Shown: in pieces, positions 1-8,294 of the stretch
How the letters are laid out: every line of letters starts with the position of its first letter
How positions within the stretch are numbered: the first letter of the stretch is position 1
From: Ostreococcus mediterraneus
Lineage: Eukaryota; Chlorophyta; Mamiellophyceae; Mamiellales; Bathycoccaceae
Reading direction: 5' to 3'
Length of the DNA: 64,000 nucleotides
Assembly (NCBI GenBank): GCA_012295225.1
Contig: WMKK01000010.1
Span: 434,001 to 498,000 of the forward strand
Program-made: the position numbers and the translations under genes
The notes under the pieces: model-generated
What the model saw: the letters and a program-made list of their open reading frames with translations, nothing else
Told to the model about the DNA's origin: nothing
Databases searched by the model: none

Positions 1-227
1 AACGTCACCGCGGCGCTCGCCGCACTCGCTCGGCCGAGCGCCGCGAGCGTAACCCCGAACGTGTCTTCCCAAGATCCACCCGCGCCGCGTTCACACGCGT
101 CAAGCGCGGCGCTGTACTCGCGCACGATGTCTGCCGTGAGCTTTTCGACGTCAGCGACGGTGATATTCGCGGTAAAGCGCGGGGTATTGGCTGGCGCTGG
201 AGCGCGCTGCTGCGTCGCCGTCGACAT
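1..227 (-). CDS. N-terminus of a probable M3-family oligopeptidase (thimet oligopeptidase-like), cut by the window edge
   Basis: The minus strand has an open frame from an ATG at 225-227 running off the left end, giving 75 residues and no stop. The segment begins MSTATQQRAPAP and continues with a helical stretch (VADVEKLTADIVREYSAALD, then WEDTFG.TLAALGRASA). This resembles the first helices of thimet oligopeptidase-type M3 zinc peptidases, where a lid of helices precedes the catalytic domain. The HExxH site would lie outside the window, so the family call is an inference from a weak N-terminal pattern. No transit peptide is obvious, so a cytosolic enzyme would be expected. The frame also stays open upstream of this ATG, so the start could lie earlier. 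Confidence 0.4.
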   Translation of the reverse strand, partial: MSTATQQRAPAPANTPRFTANITVADVEKLTADIVREYSAALDACERGAGGSWEDTFGVTLAALGRASAASAAVT

Positions 228-502
228 GACTCTAGTTGAAGATGACGGGGACGATGAGGACGACGAGGACGAGGACGCGCGCGATGCGAGGTGACGAATG
301 TACGGTCGAGGGGCTGTGCCACACAATCTACGCGCGAATGCGCCCGCGGGCATGGGTGAGCCTCAGACGCGACGTCGAGTTCTGAGGCTCGAGGCGAGCG
401 CGCGCTCCCTGAAATGTGAAGCACATGGGGTAAAGGTAAAGGTGGCTAAGAATGCTCTCTGTGCATGTTACAATCAAGTTGCTATGGATTGTGCTATGGG
501 GA
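228..502. other. Intergenic spacer between two minus-strand genes
   Basis: About 275 bases separate the 3' end of the PQ-loop gene from the start of the peptidase-like gene. There is a GAC/GAG-rich simple-sequence stretch around 240-285. I see no RNA gene or conserved element. Confidence 0.5.
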
Positions 503-1768
503 CTATAGGTACTTGACGAGCGCGCCGCAAAAGTTTGGATTTGTACACATGGACTCCCACACGTGCTCGCTCTTCTCCCGGAAGCTCCCGTCGGGCATGT
601 TCGCGATCCAATCTTCGCTATCACCGCTCATGCTCTCGTCATCATCACCGTTGCCGCGTCGTTCAGCGCGCTCGAGTGCGGCAGCTTTGCGCTTTTGATC
701 CGCATCATCCGCGTCGCCGACGTCGTCGTCTCCATCCGTCGGAAGCAACCCATCCGCTTCCTTCTTTCCTCGTCCTAATCCGAAGTCACCTTCACCGCGA
801 CGCGAGCGCTTGGTGCGTAAATCGTTGTAAAAGTTCACTACAAAAATTGCACACTCCAACGAGTGACCAATCAACGGCGGTCCCCACGTTGAAATGGATT
901 CGTTCATCACCGCCTTTTGCACCGTCGCGCCCAATCCGCCTCCGATGGAGAGCACCAATCTCATATAGCTCATCGCCCCGGAACCACTGGAGTAAATGGA
1001 CTCGAACAATTGTGGTAAATACCTCGTCGCCTCGAACACCGCGTTACAAACCCCCAAATACACCGCGTAGGTTTCAAATTCAAAACAAGACGACCCGAAC
1101 AACATGCGCACCACTGGCAACGCCACGCACACGCACGGCACCGCGTGCGCAATCAACCCATACCACGCCGCTCTACGCTCAGTCATCACCCGACCAAAAT
1201 ACACCGCCTTTTTATCCTTACAAAAATGCGCCGCGAGCGGGTACAAAGGCATCCACAACAGCGTATAAATCACCGTGTAGTACAACGTCAACAACGACGA
1301 CTGACAGCGTTCGTATTCGTACCCCTCGCGTCCACTCGCGCATCGCCGGATCTGCTCAAAGTGCAAGATGAACACATTCAACGTCGCACACACATTCGAC
1401 ATGTTCATCAGCGCCAGCGACGTGAGCGATAACCCCTCCGACGTGCCTAATATGATCAACTTTAAATACTGCGGTATGGCGCCGAGCACGCACCCAGTGA
1501 TAAACACAAACATCACCGCCGTCGCCGTCGAGCTCCCTTCCAGGGCGTCGAAAAAACACGACGAATCCGTGGTTGGACGAAAATCCACCCCATCGACGAC
1601 GATCTTCGCGTGTGCGTCGAACGCCTCGCGGTCGACGAGCGGTTTGAAGACATCCGCATGGGTGTTGGATCCTCCCAACGACGCCGCGACGAACGCCGAG
1701 GACGCGTTACGCGCGGCGAACGACCCGAGCGACCCGAGCGTGCGCTCGAGAAGCGGTGCGTACACCAT
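503..1768 (-). CDS. PQ-loop repeat membrane protein (cystinosin/SWEET-like superfamily)
   Basis: This 421-residue protein has several hydrophobic helices and two PQ motifs, IPQYLKL at about residue 100 and LPQLFES at about residue 250. Each PQ motif sits at the end of a helix pair, the hallmark of PQ-loop transporters such as lysosomal amino-acid exporters and MPDU1-like proteins. After about residue 310 comes a charged, acidic cytosolic tail with no family match, ending in a conserved-looking WIANMPDG...VWESMCTNPNFC block. The ATG at 1768 is chosen because the frame upstream of it offers only a GTG. The gene is divergent from the folate gene, with 113 bp between starts. The substrate cannot be told from sequence; a vacuolar or endomembrane location is inferred from the family. 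Confidence 0.75.
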   Translation of the reverse strand: MVYAPLLERTLGSLGSFAARNASSAFVAASLGGSNTHADVFKPLVDREAFDAHAKIVVDGVDFRPTTDSSCFFDALEGSSTATAVMFVFITGCVLGAIPQYLKLIILGTSEGLSLTSLALMNMSNVCATLNVFILHFEQIRRCASGREGYEYERCQSSLLTLYYTVIYTLLWMPLYPLAAHFCKDKKAVYFGRVMTERRAAWYGLIAHAVPCVCVALPVVRMLFGSSCFEFETYAVYLGVCNAVFEATRYLPQLFESIYSSGSGAMSYMRLVLSIGGGLGATVQKAVMNESISTWGPPLIGHSLECAIFVVNFYNDLRTKRSRRGEGDFGLGRGKKEADGLLPTDGDDDVGDADDADQKRKAAALERAERRGNGDDDESMSGDSEDWIANMPDGSFREKSEHVWESMCTNPNFCGALVKYL

Positions 1769-1881
1769 CGCGCGCGCGCACACGCGTAGCCGCGCTCGCG
1801 GTCGCGCGCGTCAGTGACTAAGGTGTTGACGCGCATCGTCGCGCCTGTGCTTCACATCCGCGCGCGCGCGCGCCGCCGTGG
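1769..1881. promoter_or_regulatory. Divergent promoter region, PQ-loop gene / MTHFS
   Basis: The two start codons lie only 113 bp apart on opposite strands, so both promoters must fit here. The region is CG-dinucleotide rich (alternating CGCG runs at 1860-1876). No TATA box or clear shared motif was recognised. Confidence 0.4.
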
Positions 1882-2751
1882 ATGTTGGGCGCCACGCGCG
1901 CGACGACGACGACGACGACGACGACCGCGGCACAGTCATCGTTCGCGCGCGTCGCGCGTCGCCTCGCGACGACGACCGCGGCGAGGGCGCCAGCGCCTCG
2001 AGCGGCGAGCGGCGACACCACAGCATCGCATCAGCCCGCCGCCTCCATGCCGGGCGAATTCGACGACGCGAAGCGCGCGATGCGCCGCGCGATGCGCGAC
2101 AGTCTGCGCGCGATGTCCGCGGAGACGATTTCGATCGAGGACGCGGCGATTGCGCGTCACGCGCGCCAAGTGCGGCGCGTGCGAGACGCCGCGAGGTGCG
2201 CGACGTATCTCGCGAGCGCGCGGCTTCGCGAAGCCTCGACGTCGGCGCTCATCGCCGATGCGCTCGCCAGGCCCGCGAGCATGGTGTTCGCCCCCGTGGT
2301 TGACGTTGGCGGCGATGCGGTGCGCACGATGCGCATGGTACACGTGGAGGATGTCGCGAGAGACGTCGAACGGGGCGCGTACGATTTGCCCGAGCCGACG
2401 GCGTCGTACGCGGACGGTCGCCGGCGATTAGACGTCGTGCGCGATATCGCGCGCGTCGGCGCGTTGGATGTCATCATTGTTCCTGGTGTGGCGTTTAACG
2501 CGCGAGGCGTGCGGTTAGGACGCGGTGGTGGGTATTATGATTCATTTTTGTCGCTGTACGCGGAGACGGTTGCGGCGCGCGGCTTGGCGCCGCCGCTCGT
2601 CGTGGCGTTGGCGTATTCATGTCAATACATCGCCGACGCCGACGTGCCCGCGGAGGCACACGATAGATGTGTGGATGTTGTGATTACTCCGAGCGGGGCG
2701 ATCGCGTGCACGCCCGCTGGGGCGCTAGCGTTAGAAAGTAGTGTGCAATAA
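1882..2751 (+). CDS. 5-formyltetrahydrofolate cyclo-ligase (MTHFS), organelle-targeted
   Basis: The enzyme converts 5-formyl-THF to 5,10-methenyl-THF using ATP, returning a storage folate to one-carbon metabolism. The family signature is clear: VPGVAFNARGVRLGRGGGYYD, of which GRGGGYYD spans residues 213-220 (nucleotide and folate binding). Residues 1-55 form an Arg/Ala/Thr-rich extension with an eight-threonine tract coded by an ACG repeat. This looks like a mitochondrial or plastid presequence, and a second possible start is the Met before PGEFDDAKR. The mature length of about 235 residues fits the family. The stop lies 61 bp upstream of the next gene's start codon on the same strand. Confidence 0.9.
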   Translation: MLGATRATTTTTTTTAAQSSFARVARRLATTTAARAPAPRAASGDTTASHQPAASMPGEFDDAKRAMRRAMRDSLRAMSAETISIEDAAIARHARQVRRVRDAARCATYLASARLREASTSALIADALARPASMVFAPVVDVGGDAVRTMRMVHVEDVARDVERGAYDLPEPTASYADGRRRLDVVRDIARVGALDVIIVPGVAFNARGVRLGRGGGYYDSFLSLYAETVAARGLAPPLVVALAYSCQYIADADVPAEAHDRCVDVVITPSGAIACTPAGALALESSVQ

Positions 2752-2812
2752 AGTTGTCCGAGTAGTCAAGGAGTCGTCCCGTAGTCGTCACTTTTCGTCG
2801 CGCGTCGTCGTC

Positions 2813-3724
2813 ATGACGTCCACACCAGTGGCGTCAGAATTCTTCCGTAACAAATACGAACGCGAAGCGCGCAAGAACTGGGATGTATTCTATAAGCGAC
2901 ACGGGGAGAACTTTTTTAAGGACAGACACTGGCTCGCGCGCGAGTGGCCCGAGGTCTTTTCGCGAGCCGAACCATCGTCGACTGCGCCGGATTTATCGCA
3001 CGAGCGCATGGAATTTCGTCGCGGACCGGCGCCGGCGTACGTGACGGACGACTTAACCCCGCGTGTGTTCCTCGAGATTGGCTGCGGAGCGGGCAACACG
3101 GTGTTTCCTTTGCTCGAGCTCGACGCCGCCGCAACGGTGTATTGTTGCGACTTTAGCGCGCGCGCCGTAGATTTAGTCAAGAAACGCGCGGCGACTCTTC
3201 CCGAATGCGACCGTTCGCGAGTGAAGGCGTTCGTGTGCGACGCGACGTGTGAGGCGTTGCTCGACAACGTGCCTGCAAAGTCTGTGGATGTGGCGACGTT
3301 GATTTTCGCGCTGAGCGCCATGTCCAAACCAAAGATGGAATACGCGTTGAGGAATCTTTCCACCGTCATGCGTGACGATCAACGCGGAGCGATTTGCGTG
3401 CGCGATTACGCCGCTGGGGATTTAGCGCAAGAGCGCTTTGATGGTAAAGATGCGCAAAAGCTGTCGGAGAACTTTTATGTACGAAGCGACGGGACGCGCG
3501 CGTACTACTTTACGCACGAAGACCTCACCAAACTCTTCTCAGACCAAGGCATGGAGATGCGCGAGATGTTCGTACACGAACGCACGATTACGAATAGGGG
3601 ACAGGCTTTAGATATGAATCGACGATGGGTGCAAGCGAGCTTTGCGAGCGCGAAGACGAGCGCGGAGACGTTTGAGCCGCCACCGCCAGAGAAGAACGTT
3701 TCCCCGTGGGCGACGTCGTCCTAA
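2813..3724 (+). CDS. METTL2/6/8-type tRNA N3-methylcytidine methyltransferase
   Basis: This class I SAM-dependent methyltransferase most likely makes m3C at tRNA position 32. SAM motif I is LEIGCGAGNT at residues 87-96. Other family blocks are NWDVFYKRHGENFFKDRHW near the N-terminus, FALSAMSKPKM, and ENFYVRSDGTRAYYF near residue 225, all close to METTL6/Trm140. The ATG at 2813 (MTSTPVASEFF) gives 303 residues. The open frame extends upstream to 2741, but that stretch overlaps the preceding stop codon and lacks family similarity. There is no evident organellar targeting peptide, so a cytosolic or nuclear enzyme is expected. It could equally serve tRNA-Thr, tRNA-Arg or tRNA-Ser, since family members differ in substrate. 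Confidence 0.88.
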   Translation: MTSTPVASEFFRNKYEREARKNWDVFYKRHGENFFKDRHWLAREWPEVFSRAEPSSTAPDLSHERMEFRRGPAPAYVTDDLTPRVFLEIGCGAGNTVFPLLELDAAATVYCCDFSARAVDLVKKRAATLPECDRSRVKAFVCDATCEALLDNVPAKSVDVATLIFALSAMSKPKMEYALRNLSTVMRDDQRGAICVRDYAAGDLAQERFDGKDAQKLSENFYVRSDGTRAYYFTHEDLTKLFSDQGMEMREMFVHERTITNRGQALDMNRRWVQASFASAKTSAETFEPPPPEKNVSPWATSS

Positions 3725-3833
3725 TCGCGTTTAATCTGCGCCGTTTGTGAATTTGTTATTAGCTCAATAGAAATTTGAATAGCGATCAATAATCACAAGA
3801 TTTCTCAACTCGGTGATGGTGCCGGTGCGCCGT

Positions 3834-4565
3834 CTAGGCTTTCAAGAAACCCTTAGCCTCTAAGATATCGATAATCTTGTGAGACATTTCCATCGGCGAC
3901 GCCATGACGCCGTCGGCTTCGGCGACGACCATTTCAATTTCAGCATTCTCCGGCTCTTCGTACGGATCATCGATGCCTGTAAATCCCTTAATCTTACCAG
4001 CACGCGCAGCCTTGTACAACCCCTTCGGATCGCGCTCTTCACACACGCTCAAAGGAATCTTCATGTACACCTCCACGAAGCGGTCGCCCACGCGCTCGCG
4101 CACGCGTTGTCGATCCTTCTTATACGGCGAAATAAACGACACCAGCGTAATCATCCCGCTATCAGCATACAACTTCGACACCTCACCGATGCGTCGGATA
4201 TTCTCCTCGCGATCAGCCGCGGTGAACCCCAAATTCGAGTTCAACCCGTGTCGAATGTTATCGCCGTCGAGCACCTGCGCCACCTTACCCCGCTTAAACA
4301 ACTCATGCTCAAGCGTATACGCCACCGTAGACTTCCCACTGCCGCTCAAGCCCGTGAACCAAAGCACGCACCCTTTCTGCCCGAGCGTCTTTTCCCGCGT
4401 CGCGCGATCCACCGCGCCTTCGTGCCACTTAATGTTCGTCGATTCCCCAACCTTGTACGCGTCAACCTCGACGTCGGTGCTCGTCGTCATCGTCGCGCAC
4501 CACGTCGGTCGCGCGCGCGACTTTGTGGCGTCTCGCACCGCGCGTCGCGCGGCGTGGCGTAACAT
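3834..4565 (-). CDS. Adenylyl-sulfate (APS) kinase
   Basis: This enzyme phosphorylates APS to PAPS, the sulfate donor for sulfation. The Walker A loop GLSGSGKS lies at about residue 70-77, followed by DGDNIRHGLNSNLGFT (APS binding), REENIRRIGEV, FISPYKKDR and KGFTGIDDPYEEPE, all diagnostic. The kinase stands alone, with no ATP sulfurylase fusion. I start at the ATG at 4565 (MLRHAARRAVR), giving 243 residues with a short Arg-rich leader that suits plastid or mitochondrial import. The frame is open up to 4694 and would add a nine-serine run coded by a GAC microsatellite, reaching into the short repeat element. That extension is less likely. Confidence 0.9.
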   Translation of the reverse strand: MLRHAARRAVRDATKSRARPTWCATMTTSTDVEVDAYKVGESTNIKWHEGAVDRATREKTLGQKGCVLWFTGLSGSGKSTVAYTLEHELFKRGKVAQVLDGDNIRHGLNSNLGFTAADREENIRRIGEVSKLYADSGMITLVSFISPYKKDRQRVRERVGDRFVEVYMKIPLSVCEERDPKGLYKAARAGKIKGFTGIDDPYEEPENAEIEMVVAEADGVMASPMEMSHKIIDILEAKGFLKA

Positions 4566-4612
4566 ACGCGCTCTCGCGGCGGCGAACGACGGGCGCGGGC
4601 GACGCGTCGTCG

Positions 4613-4645
4613 ACTGCGACGACGACGACGACGACGACGACGACG
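4613..4645. repeat. (GAC)n microsatellite upstream of APS kinase
   Basis: About ten uninterrupted GAC units lie just 5' of the chosen APS kinase start. If translation started further upstream they would encode polyserine. Similar trinucleotide runs occur beside several other start codons in the window. Confidence 0.85.
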
Positions 4646-4673
4646 GGGAACCTAAAACCTGTCGACACTGGTC

Positions 4674-4804
4674 GAAGGACGATGTGTCGTTCATGGACCT
4701 CCCCTTGTATGGTCTTAACTATTGGTTACTGTAACGTATTGTACGATGTGTTCGCACCAACCAGTCCATCGATCAGGCATACAGTGATACATCTGGTGGC
4801 GTCA
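4674..4804 (+). mobile_element. Short repeat element carrying the two outer ends of the 31.5-34.4 kb retroelement
   Basis: The left part (4674-about 4760) matches the left end of the larger element. It includes 34 identical bases, at 4707-4740 here and 31564-31597 there. The right part, from CCATCGATCAGG at 4767 to GGTGGCGTCA at 4804, matches the larger element's right end (34316-34353). The short copy is therefore about 130 bp with both ends and none of the coding interior. It could be a solo LTR or a small non-autonomous derivative. It lies about 170 bp upstream of the porin gene and next to the 5' end of APS kinase, so it may contribute promoter sequence. It is a fossil with no coding capacity. 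Confidence 0.7.
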
Positions 4805-4971
4805 AGTCGCGTCATGGGTGGTCCGTTTTGATGTGATACACGGGAACGACCGCGTGCTGACGTGTAAAGCGCGTTCGCGTTCGCGCGGCATCGACCGACG
4901 CGCCGCCCCGCGGACGCACCACCGGAGAGAGAAAGAAAGAAAGAAAGAGAGAAAGAATCGTCATCGTCATC

Positions 4972-5778
4972 ATGTTTTTTGACGATATCGCGAAGAGCTT
5001 GAGCGAGTTACTGAAACCCGTGGATGTGGGGACGACGACGATCGATGCGGCGGCGAAAGGGGCGGCACCGAAATTACACGTCGATGTGAACGCTGGCGCG
5101 AGCGCGATTGCGATTGATGCGTCGAAGACGATTGAGATCACGGATGGGGTTTCGATTGAGGCGTGTGGGACGCCGGCGGGGGATTTGAGCGCGAATGTTG
5201 AGGCGAATGGGCTGGTGAGTGGGTTTGATTTGAAATTGACGGGGGTGACGGCGGATGCGTCGAGCGCGAGCGTGGGCGCGAAGTTTTCGATGGATTCCCT
5301 CGGCGTCACCGCGGATGGGGCGTTGAAGGCGGGCTCGGATGTAACCGCGACGGCGTGCTACGCTGTGGATGATAATCTCTCGGTCGGGGCGTCTGCGGTC
5401 GTGAGCTCGGCGAGCGGAGGCGTGTCCGCGTGGAGCATCGCCGCGCAACGCGTCGACGGACCGACGACGTTATCGACGTCCGTGACGGATGGCGGTAACA
5501 CGCTCGCCGTTGGCGTGAATTCCGAACTCGACGCAAACACGTCTGCGGGTTTGCGGGCGACGCTCAACATGGGCGAACGCAATACGCTCGGATTTGCGCT
5601 CGCAGTGTCGAAAAAGCTCAGCTCAGGCGACGTCGCGCGCGTCGTGTACGCCAACAGCGGCGATACGGACATTGCCTACAACACAACCTTGTGCAAGGGG
5701 GCTGATGTCACTGCGTGCTTACGATTGGCGAAGAACAACTCGTACAAGACTGGTTTCCAAGTCAGCTTGAACAACTAA
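4972..5778 (+). CDS. VDAC-like eukaryotic porin (Porin_3 type beta-barrel), divergent
   Basis: This 268-residue protein is rich in Ala, Ser, Gly, Thr and Asp, with alternating polar/hydrophobic strands throughout. It has a short N-terminal amphipathic segment (FFDDIAKSLSELLK) and ends in a typical barrel strand (YKTGFQVSLNN). Length and pattern fit the mitochondrial outer-membrane anion channel family (about 275-285 residues). The classic GLK motif was not seen, so the call rests on length, strand pattern and C-terminal signature. A related plastid outer-envelope barrel is the main alternative. The 5' leader has a GAAA/GAAAGA run just before the ATG. The short repeat element ends 167 bp upstream. 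Confidence 0.6.
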   Translation: MFFDDIAKSLSELLKPVDVGTTTIDAAAKGAAPKLHVDVNAGASAIAIDASKTIEITDGVSIEACGTPAGDLSANVEANGLVSGFDLKLTGVTADASSASVGAKFSMDSLGVTADGALKAGSDVTATACYAVDDNLSVGASAVVSSASGGVSAWSIAAQRVDGPTTLSTSVTDGGNTLAVGVNSELDANTSAGLRATLNMGERNTLGFALAVSKKLSSGDVARVVYANSGDTDIAYNTTLCKGADVTACLRLAKNNSYKTGFQVSLNN

Positions 5779-6083
5779 TAAAAAAGTCGCGCGTGAATGG
5801 AGAAATAACTCGAGAGATTAACTTTTTCAAGTTTCTCATCAATTTTTGTTACAACCAATACCGTTCTGTGCATATACACGTACACATATATGTATACTTT
5901 ACTTACGTCATCGGCTTGGCGTGACGATGAGTCACGCCAATGCGAGAAAACATTTTATAATAACTACCAAAGGTACAGTACCGGTACCGGTATATCCAAA
6001 TCGAAAAAATTCTGCTAAATCCCGCTTCGGGAGCGATTAAAAAATACTGTGCGGACGCGTCATAAACCAGAGGACGTGATGAA
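5779..6083. other. Convergent intergenic region
   Basis: This AT-richer 305-bp spacer holds the 3' ends of the porin gene and the coiled-coil gene. A small GGTACCGGTACCGG-like palindromic patch lies near 5975-5992. No gene or RNA was recognised. Confidence 0.5.
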
Positions 6084-8207
6084 TTATCGGTCTTGGAGAG
6101 GATTATACGCCAACGCGTTGCGCGACACCGTGCGCGTCAGGTGCTGCACGTCTTGCGATTTTTGTAACTCCTCCGCCTTCTCCATGATGCTTTCAACCGT
6201 CATGTCGGCATCTGGAACGCGGAAGCCGAGCATTGACATGCTATCCGAGACGCGCGGTGAATCGAGACCAGCTTGAATCGACAACTGTTTCAAACTCGCA
6301 ATCGTATCGCTGTCTTGACGCGTCGCCTTGTCGCGCACGATTGTACTGAAGTTTGTGATGCCATCGAAAGCGCTCTTCACGCTGTTAAATCGACCTGCGC
6401 GCGGATCCGCGTTCACCGGCGCGTTCGTTTTCTCAATTTCCGCTTCTGCGTTTTCGACTTCGAGCAACGCAGCTTTTCCGTGCGCTTCAGCTTCGATGTG
6501 TCGCGCTTCAAACTCGAGCAGTTCCGTTTGCAGCGCCTCGATTTCGTGGTCAAGGGACGCCGCCCAGCGGTCGGCATCGGAGGACATTTGCTCCGTCGCG
6601 GCGGCGGCATCTTCATATACGTCACATGCGGCATGAGATTCTTTGCACGCAATCGTTGCGCGCTGTGCTTCCATGTAACACTTACGCTCATGTTCGGCGG
6701 CGGCGTAGTAGTCTGCGATGCCAGCTTTGATTTCAGCGTCGACGTCGCTGAGCAACGTCCGCGTGGAAGCCTCCAATGCGCGCATTTCCGCCATACACTG
6801 ACTCGTTGCATCGTTCAGCGACGCCTCCGCGCGATCTCGTGCAGTCAATGCTGCGGCTGCCTCAATATCAAGCACGCGCTCGTGCTTTGGCTTGCGTGGC
6901 GAATGTCGCCCACCCGCGTCGATGGCGTTGATGAGCGCGTTTTCCAAACGCGTCGTCATCTCGTCGTACGCGTTGAACATCGTCTTTGTCACGTTCGTCG
7001 CTCGCAAAGCAAACTCGGTTTGCCTAAACTCCAATAAATCAACACTTGCGTCAACAGATGATCGCACAGCTTGACGAAACGTGGATAAAATTCCTCGTTT
7101 TCTGTCCCGAGCGTTTTGCAACGTCGTCCTCGCCGTGTGCATATTTGCTGAAGCTTCCGCCATTAACACATCCGCCGCCAGGCGCTTGTCCTCAAGTACG
7201 CGCATATCCGCAAGCTCGCGCTCAAATTCATCCTTCGCAGTCGTTGCCGCCTCGCGCGTGCGCGCCGCATCCGCCAAACGTCTTCCTTTCTTTTCTTTCA
7301 TCTTTTGCAAGTGCTTTTGCATGTCCAGATACGCCCGCTTGGCAGATTTTGATTCCCACAACGCCACCGTATGCGCGAGCTTCTTACACACCAGATTGGC
7401 GCGATTTGCTGCCGACTGTGCATCGCCTTCTCGCGCGCGCGCAACGGTGACCATGACGTCCCACGGCTGCAACACGGGCGCCACGATGTCGCTCGCGCCC
7501 GCGACGGGTGACTCATCAGCCTCGTCCTCGTCCTCATCCTCATCCTCATCCTCATCCTCTTCCTCCTCACGTCGCTTCTTCTCCGCTTCGCGCTCAGCCT
7601 TCTTCGTCGCCAAATGCGCTTCGTGCACGAGCTCACGCAAACGCTCCTCCTCCACCTGCGCCGCCTGTAACCGGCTCTCCATCACCCTCGCCATCGCCGA
7701 CCTCGTGTCCACGCCGATGCTCAAAAACCAATTCCCATCCTCCTCCTCATCATCCTCAGGCACCGCCGTGGTAAAACTATCGCGCCGCACGTGCGCTGTC
7801 TTCCCATTCATCGCTCTCGGCGCATTCGCGGCGTCTCGAGACGACGCACCGCCGAATAATAGCCCCCGCACGCGCTCGTTAAACGACCCCTCGCCCGCCG
7901 TCGGCACCTGCGCATCGCTCTCGTCCTCGCCAACCCCCGCAAACGTGACGAACGACCGCACGCGCGCCGACTCAACAAACCCACCTCGCTCTTGCGCGTC
8001 CTCGCTCGAGCGTTTCGTCGGCGTCGCGCTCGCGCTCGACGCCACCGACGCGCCGCCGTCGCTCGTGCGCGCGAGCGCGAGGTACGAATTCGTCTTTAAT
8101 ATCGACCGCGCGGGCGTGGCTTCGGGCCCGGGCGGCGCGTGCGGCGTCACAGACGGCTCCGATGACGACGCCGTCGCCGCACCGCGCTTGGTGCACGCGG
8201 CGCCCAT
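6084..8207 (-). CDS. Large coiled-coil protein with predicted N-terminal myristoylation; function unknown
   Basis: Starting at the ATG at 8207 the protein has 707 residues and begins MGAACTKRG. Gly2 with a nearby Cys is the usual context for N-myristoylation plus palmitoylation, so membrane anchoring is inferred. Residues 1-180 are low-complexity and Ser/Ala/Pro rich. A highly acidic Glu-Asp run coded by a TCCTCA repeat (near 7520-7562) follows. From about residue 250 to 660 there is Glu/Lys/Ala-rich heptad-like sequence predicted to be coiled coil. No enzymatic motif was recognised. The frame continues upstream to 8633, but that would overlap the divergent RecG gene and removes the myristoylation start, so 8207 is preferred. 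A cytoskeletal or membrane-tether role would be a guess. Confidence 0.7.
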   Translation of the reverse strand: MGAACTKRGAATASSSEPSVTPHAPPGPEATPARSILKTNSYLALARTSDGGASVASSASATPTKRSSEDAQERGGFVESARVRSFVTFAGVGEDESDAQVPTAGEGSFNERVRGLLFGGASSRDAANAPRAMNGKTAHVRRDSFTTAVPEDDEEEDGNWFLSIGVDTRSAMARVMESRLQAAQVEEERLRELVHEAHLATKKAEREAEKKRREEEEDEDEDEDEDEDEADESPVAGASDIVAPVLQPWDVMVTVARAREGDAQSAANRANLVCKKLAHTVALWESKSAKRAYLDMQKHLQKMKEKKGRRLADAARTREAATTAKDEFERELADMRVLEDKRLAADVLMAEASANMHTARTTLQNARDRKRGILSTFRQAVRSSVDASVDLLEFRQTEFALRATNVTKTMFNAYDEMTTRLENALINAIDAGGRHSPRKPKHERVLDIEAAAALTARDRAEASLNDATSQCMAEMRALEASTRTLLSDVDAEIKAGIADYYAAAEHERKCYMEAQRATIACKESHAACDVYEDAAAATEQMSSDADRWAASLDHEIEALQTELLEFEARHIEAEAHGKAALLEVENAEAEIEKTNAPVNADPRAGRFNSVKSAFDGITNFSTIVRDKATRQDSDTIASLKQLSIQAGLDSPRVSDSMSMLGFRVPDADMTVESIMEKAEELQKSQDVQHLTRTVSRNALAYNPLQDR

Positions 8208-8294
8208 GCCGACGGACCGGACGAGCGACGCGAAGTGAGGCGCTGCGTCAGAGCGATGCGCGCGGTTGAACGCGGCGCACCGACGGCGCCGGGC
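8208..8294. promoter_or_regulatory. Divergent promoter, coiled-coil gene / exonuclease-RecG
   Basis: Fewer than 100 bases separate the chosen start codons. The RecG-side start is uncertain (8256, 8295, 8334, 8349 or 8442), so the promoter could extend to about 8440. No motif was recognised. Confidence 0.35.

Noticed and set aside
2741-2812. Upstream start for the METTL6-like gene
   Set aside because: It overlaps the preceding gene's stop and has no similarity to the family, while the Met at 2813 matches the usual start.
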